Below, piece by piece: positions 63,604 to 64,000 of a DNA stretch of 64,000 nt. Both the position numbers and the translations under genes were made by a program. The stretch is taken from assembly GCF_021390325.1 (NCBI RefSeq), contig NZ_JAJUWU010000004.1:186001-250000 (forward strand), read 5' to 3'. The notes beneath the pieces are model-generated. The model was not told where the DNA came from. It was given only the letters and a program-made list of their open reading frames with translations, and searched no databases. The DNA comes from Jiella avicenniae. Lineage in GTDB: Bacteria; Pseudomonadota; Alphaproteobacteria; Rhizobiales; Rhizobiaceae. How positions within the stretch are numbered: position 1 is the stretch's first letter; each line of letters starts with the position of its first letter.

Positions 63604-64000
63604 TCAGCCCGCCGCCGCGATTGCCGCCACCACGTCCTCCACAGTCTCGCACACCGTCCCCTCCGGCGCCGGCGGCCGTGCGATCATCACCACCGGCAGC
63701 CCCAACTCCCGCGCTGCCGCGACCTTGGCGTAGGACGCTGCGCCGCCGGCATTGCGGGTGACGAGATGGCTGATCCCGTTCTCGCGCATCAACGCCGCCT
63801 CGGCCTGACTGTCGGATGAGGGACGGGCGAGGACCAGCGTCCAGCCTTCGGGAAGCGGCTGTTCGGGCGGCTCGATCATCCGGGCGAGGGGGGAAATGTC
63901 GCCGCGCCGCGTGAAGGGCGACAAGTGCTGTCGGCCGAGGGCCAGAAACGGCCGGGCGCCGGCAGGCAGGGCGCGGCAGGCCTCGGCGAGGCAGGTGACC
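63604..64000 (-). CDS. cobK: precorrin-6A reductase CobK, C-terminal part (truncated by window end)
   Basis: The minus-strand frame runs past the right edge and ends at 63604. The visible 131 residues match the C-terminal half of CobK: RPFLALGRQHLSPFTRRGD, LARMIEPPEQPLPEGWTLVLA, the EAALMRENGISHLVTRNAGG segment with its NADPH/precorrin contact TRNAGG, and a closing VVMIARPPAPEG. CobK reduces precorrin-6A to dihydro-precorrin-6B. The gene starts outside the window; the TTG at 63924 is internal. Confidence 0.9.
   Translation of the reverse strand, partial: VTCLAEACRALPAGARPFLALGRQHLSPFTRRGDISPLARMIEPPEQPLPEGWTLVLARPSSDSQAEAALMRENGISHLVTRNAGGAASYAKVAAARELGLPVVMIARPPAPEGTVCETVEDVVAAIAAAG

Noticed and set aside
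1-64000. Search for tRNA, rRNA, CRISPR arrays, transposases and phage genes
   Set aside because: None could be recognised by eye on either strand; short tRNAs without strong signals could still have been missed.

Overview
The window is about 64 kb of GC-rich DNA from an alphaproteobacterial purple phototroph, most likely of the order Hyphomicrobiales (Rhizobiales). The evidence is a photosynthesis gene cluster with a four-heme pufC and no pufX, a two-piece permuted tmRNA gene with the alphaproteobacterial tag ANDNYAEARLAA, a Sinorhizobium-like che operon, a DUF2232 gene between rpsR and rplI, and a Rhizobium-type intergenic palindromic element. Genus and family cannot be fixed from the sequence alone. 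No tRNA, rRNA, CRISPR array, insertion sequence or prophage was seen.

Layout, left to right. (1) 1-2.1 kb: the end of a 6-pyruvoyltetrahydropterin synthase-type gene, translationally overlapped by a glycosyltransferase and a methyltransferase, a possible pterin-modifying operon. (2) 2.1-6.7 kb, minus strand: cytochrome b561, molybdate transport modABC behind a palindromic ModE-type operator, a short modE, and a ribokinase-family kinase. (3) 7.2-16.4 kb, plus strand: a complete chemotaxis operon (mcp, STAS protein, cheY1, cheA, cheW, cheR, cheB, cheY2, cheD, cheT-like). The receptor ends in a CheR-tether-like pentapeptide, and the last gene carries a CheZ-like D-x-x-x-Q motif. (4) 16.5-20.7 kb, minus strand: cfa, then rpsF-rpsR-DUF2232-rplI. 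(5) 21-31.9 kb: mixed accessory and housekeeping genes, including two tandem paralogous exported proteins, a BCCT transporter, a brnTA toxin-antitoxin pair, leuB, an MscS-type channel, a thioesterase and a D-lactate dehydrogenase-like flavoprotein. (6) 32-45 kb: an AsmA-like giant protein with no normal start codon in the expected place, an RHH protein, DUF4169, sspB, ssrA, thyA-folA, hflKC-DUF2065, a Do-family protease and a TrkH potassium transporter.

(7) 45.3-62.4 kb: the photosynthesis gene cluster. On the minus strand crtF-bchCXYZ-pufQBALMC form one co-directional block making bacteriochlorophyllide (BchC and the chlorin reductase BchXYZ), the methoxy group of spheroidene/spirilloxanthin-type carotenoids (CrtF), and the LH1 and reaction-centre proteins. 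Diverging from crtF are crtD-crtC (plus strand), which face bchI-bchD-bchO (minus strand, magnesium chelatase). TGT-N12-ACA palindromes, the binding motif of the redox/light repressor PpsR/CrtJ, occur as a pair over a sigma-70-like promoter of bchC, once between crtF and crtD, and once upstream of bchI. (8) 62.4-64 kb: cobM behind a probable cobalamin riboswitch, a palindromic intergenic repeat, and the end of cobK. Corrin and chlorophyll synthesis share uroporphyrinogen III, so this adjacency is metabolically sensible.

The most unusual points are a roughly 185-residue low-complexity C-terminal extension on PufC, an Asn where LH1 beta normally has a conserved His, the compound palindrome between crtF and crtD, the related C-terminal peptides of CheD and the CheT-like protein, and the pterin synthase/glycosyltransferase/methyltransferase trio.
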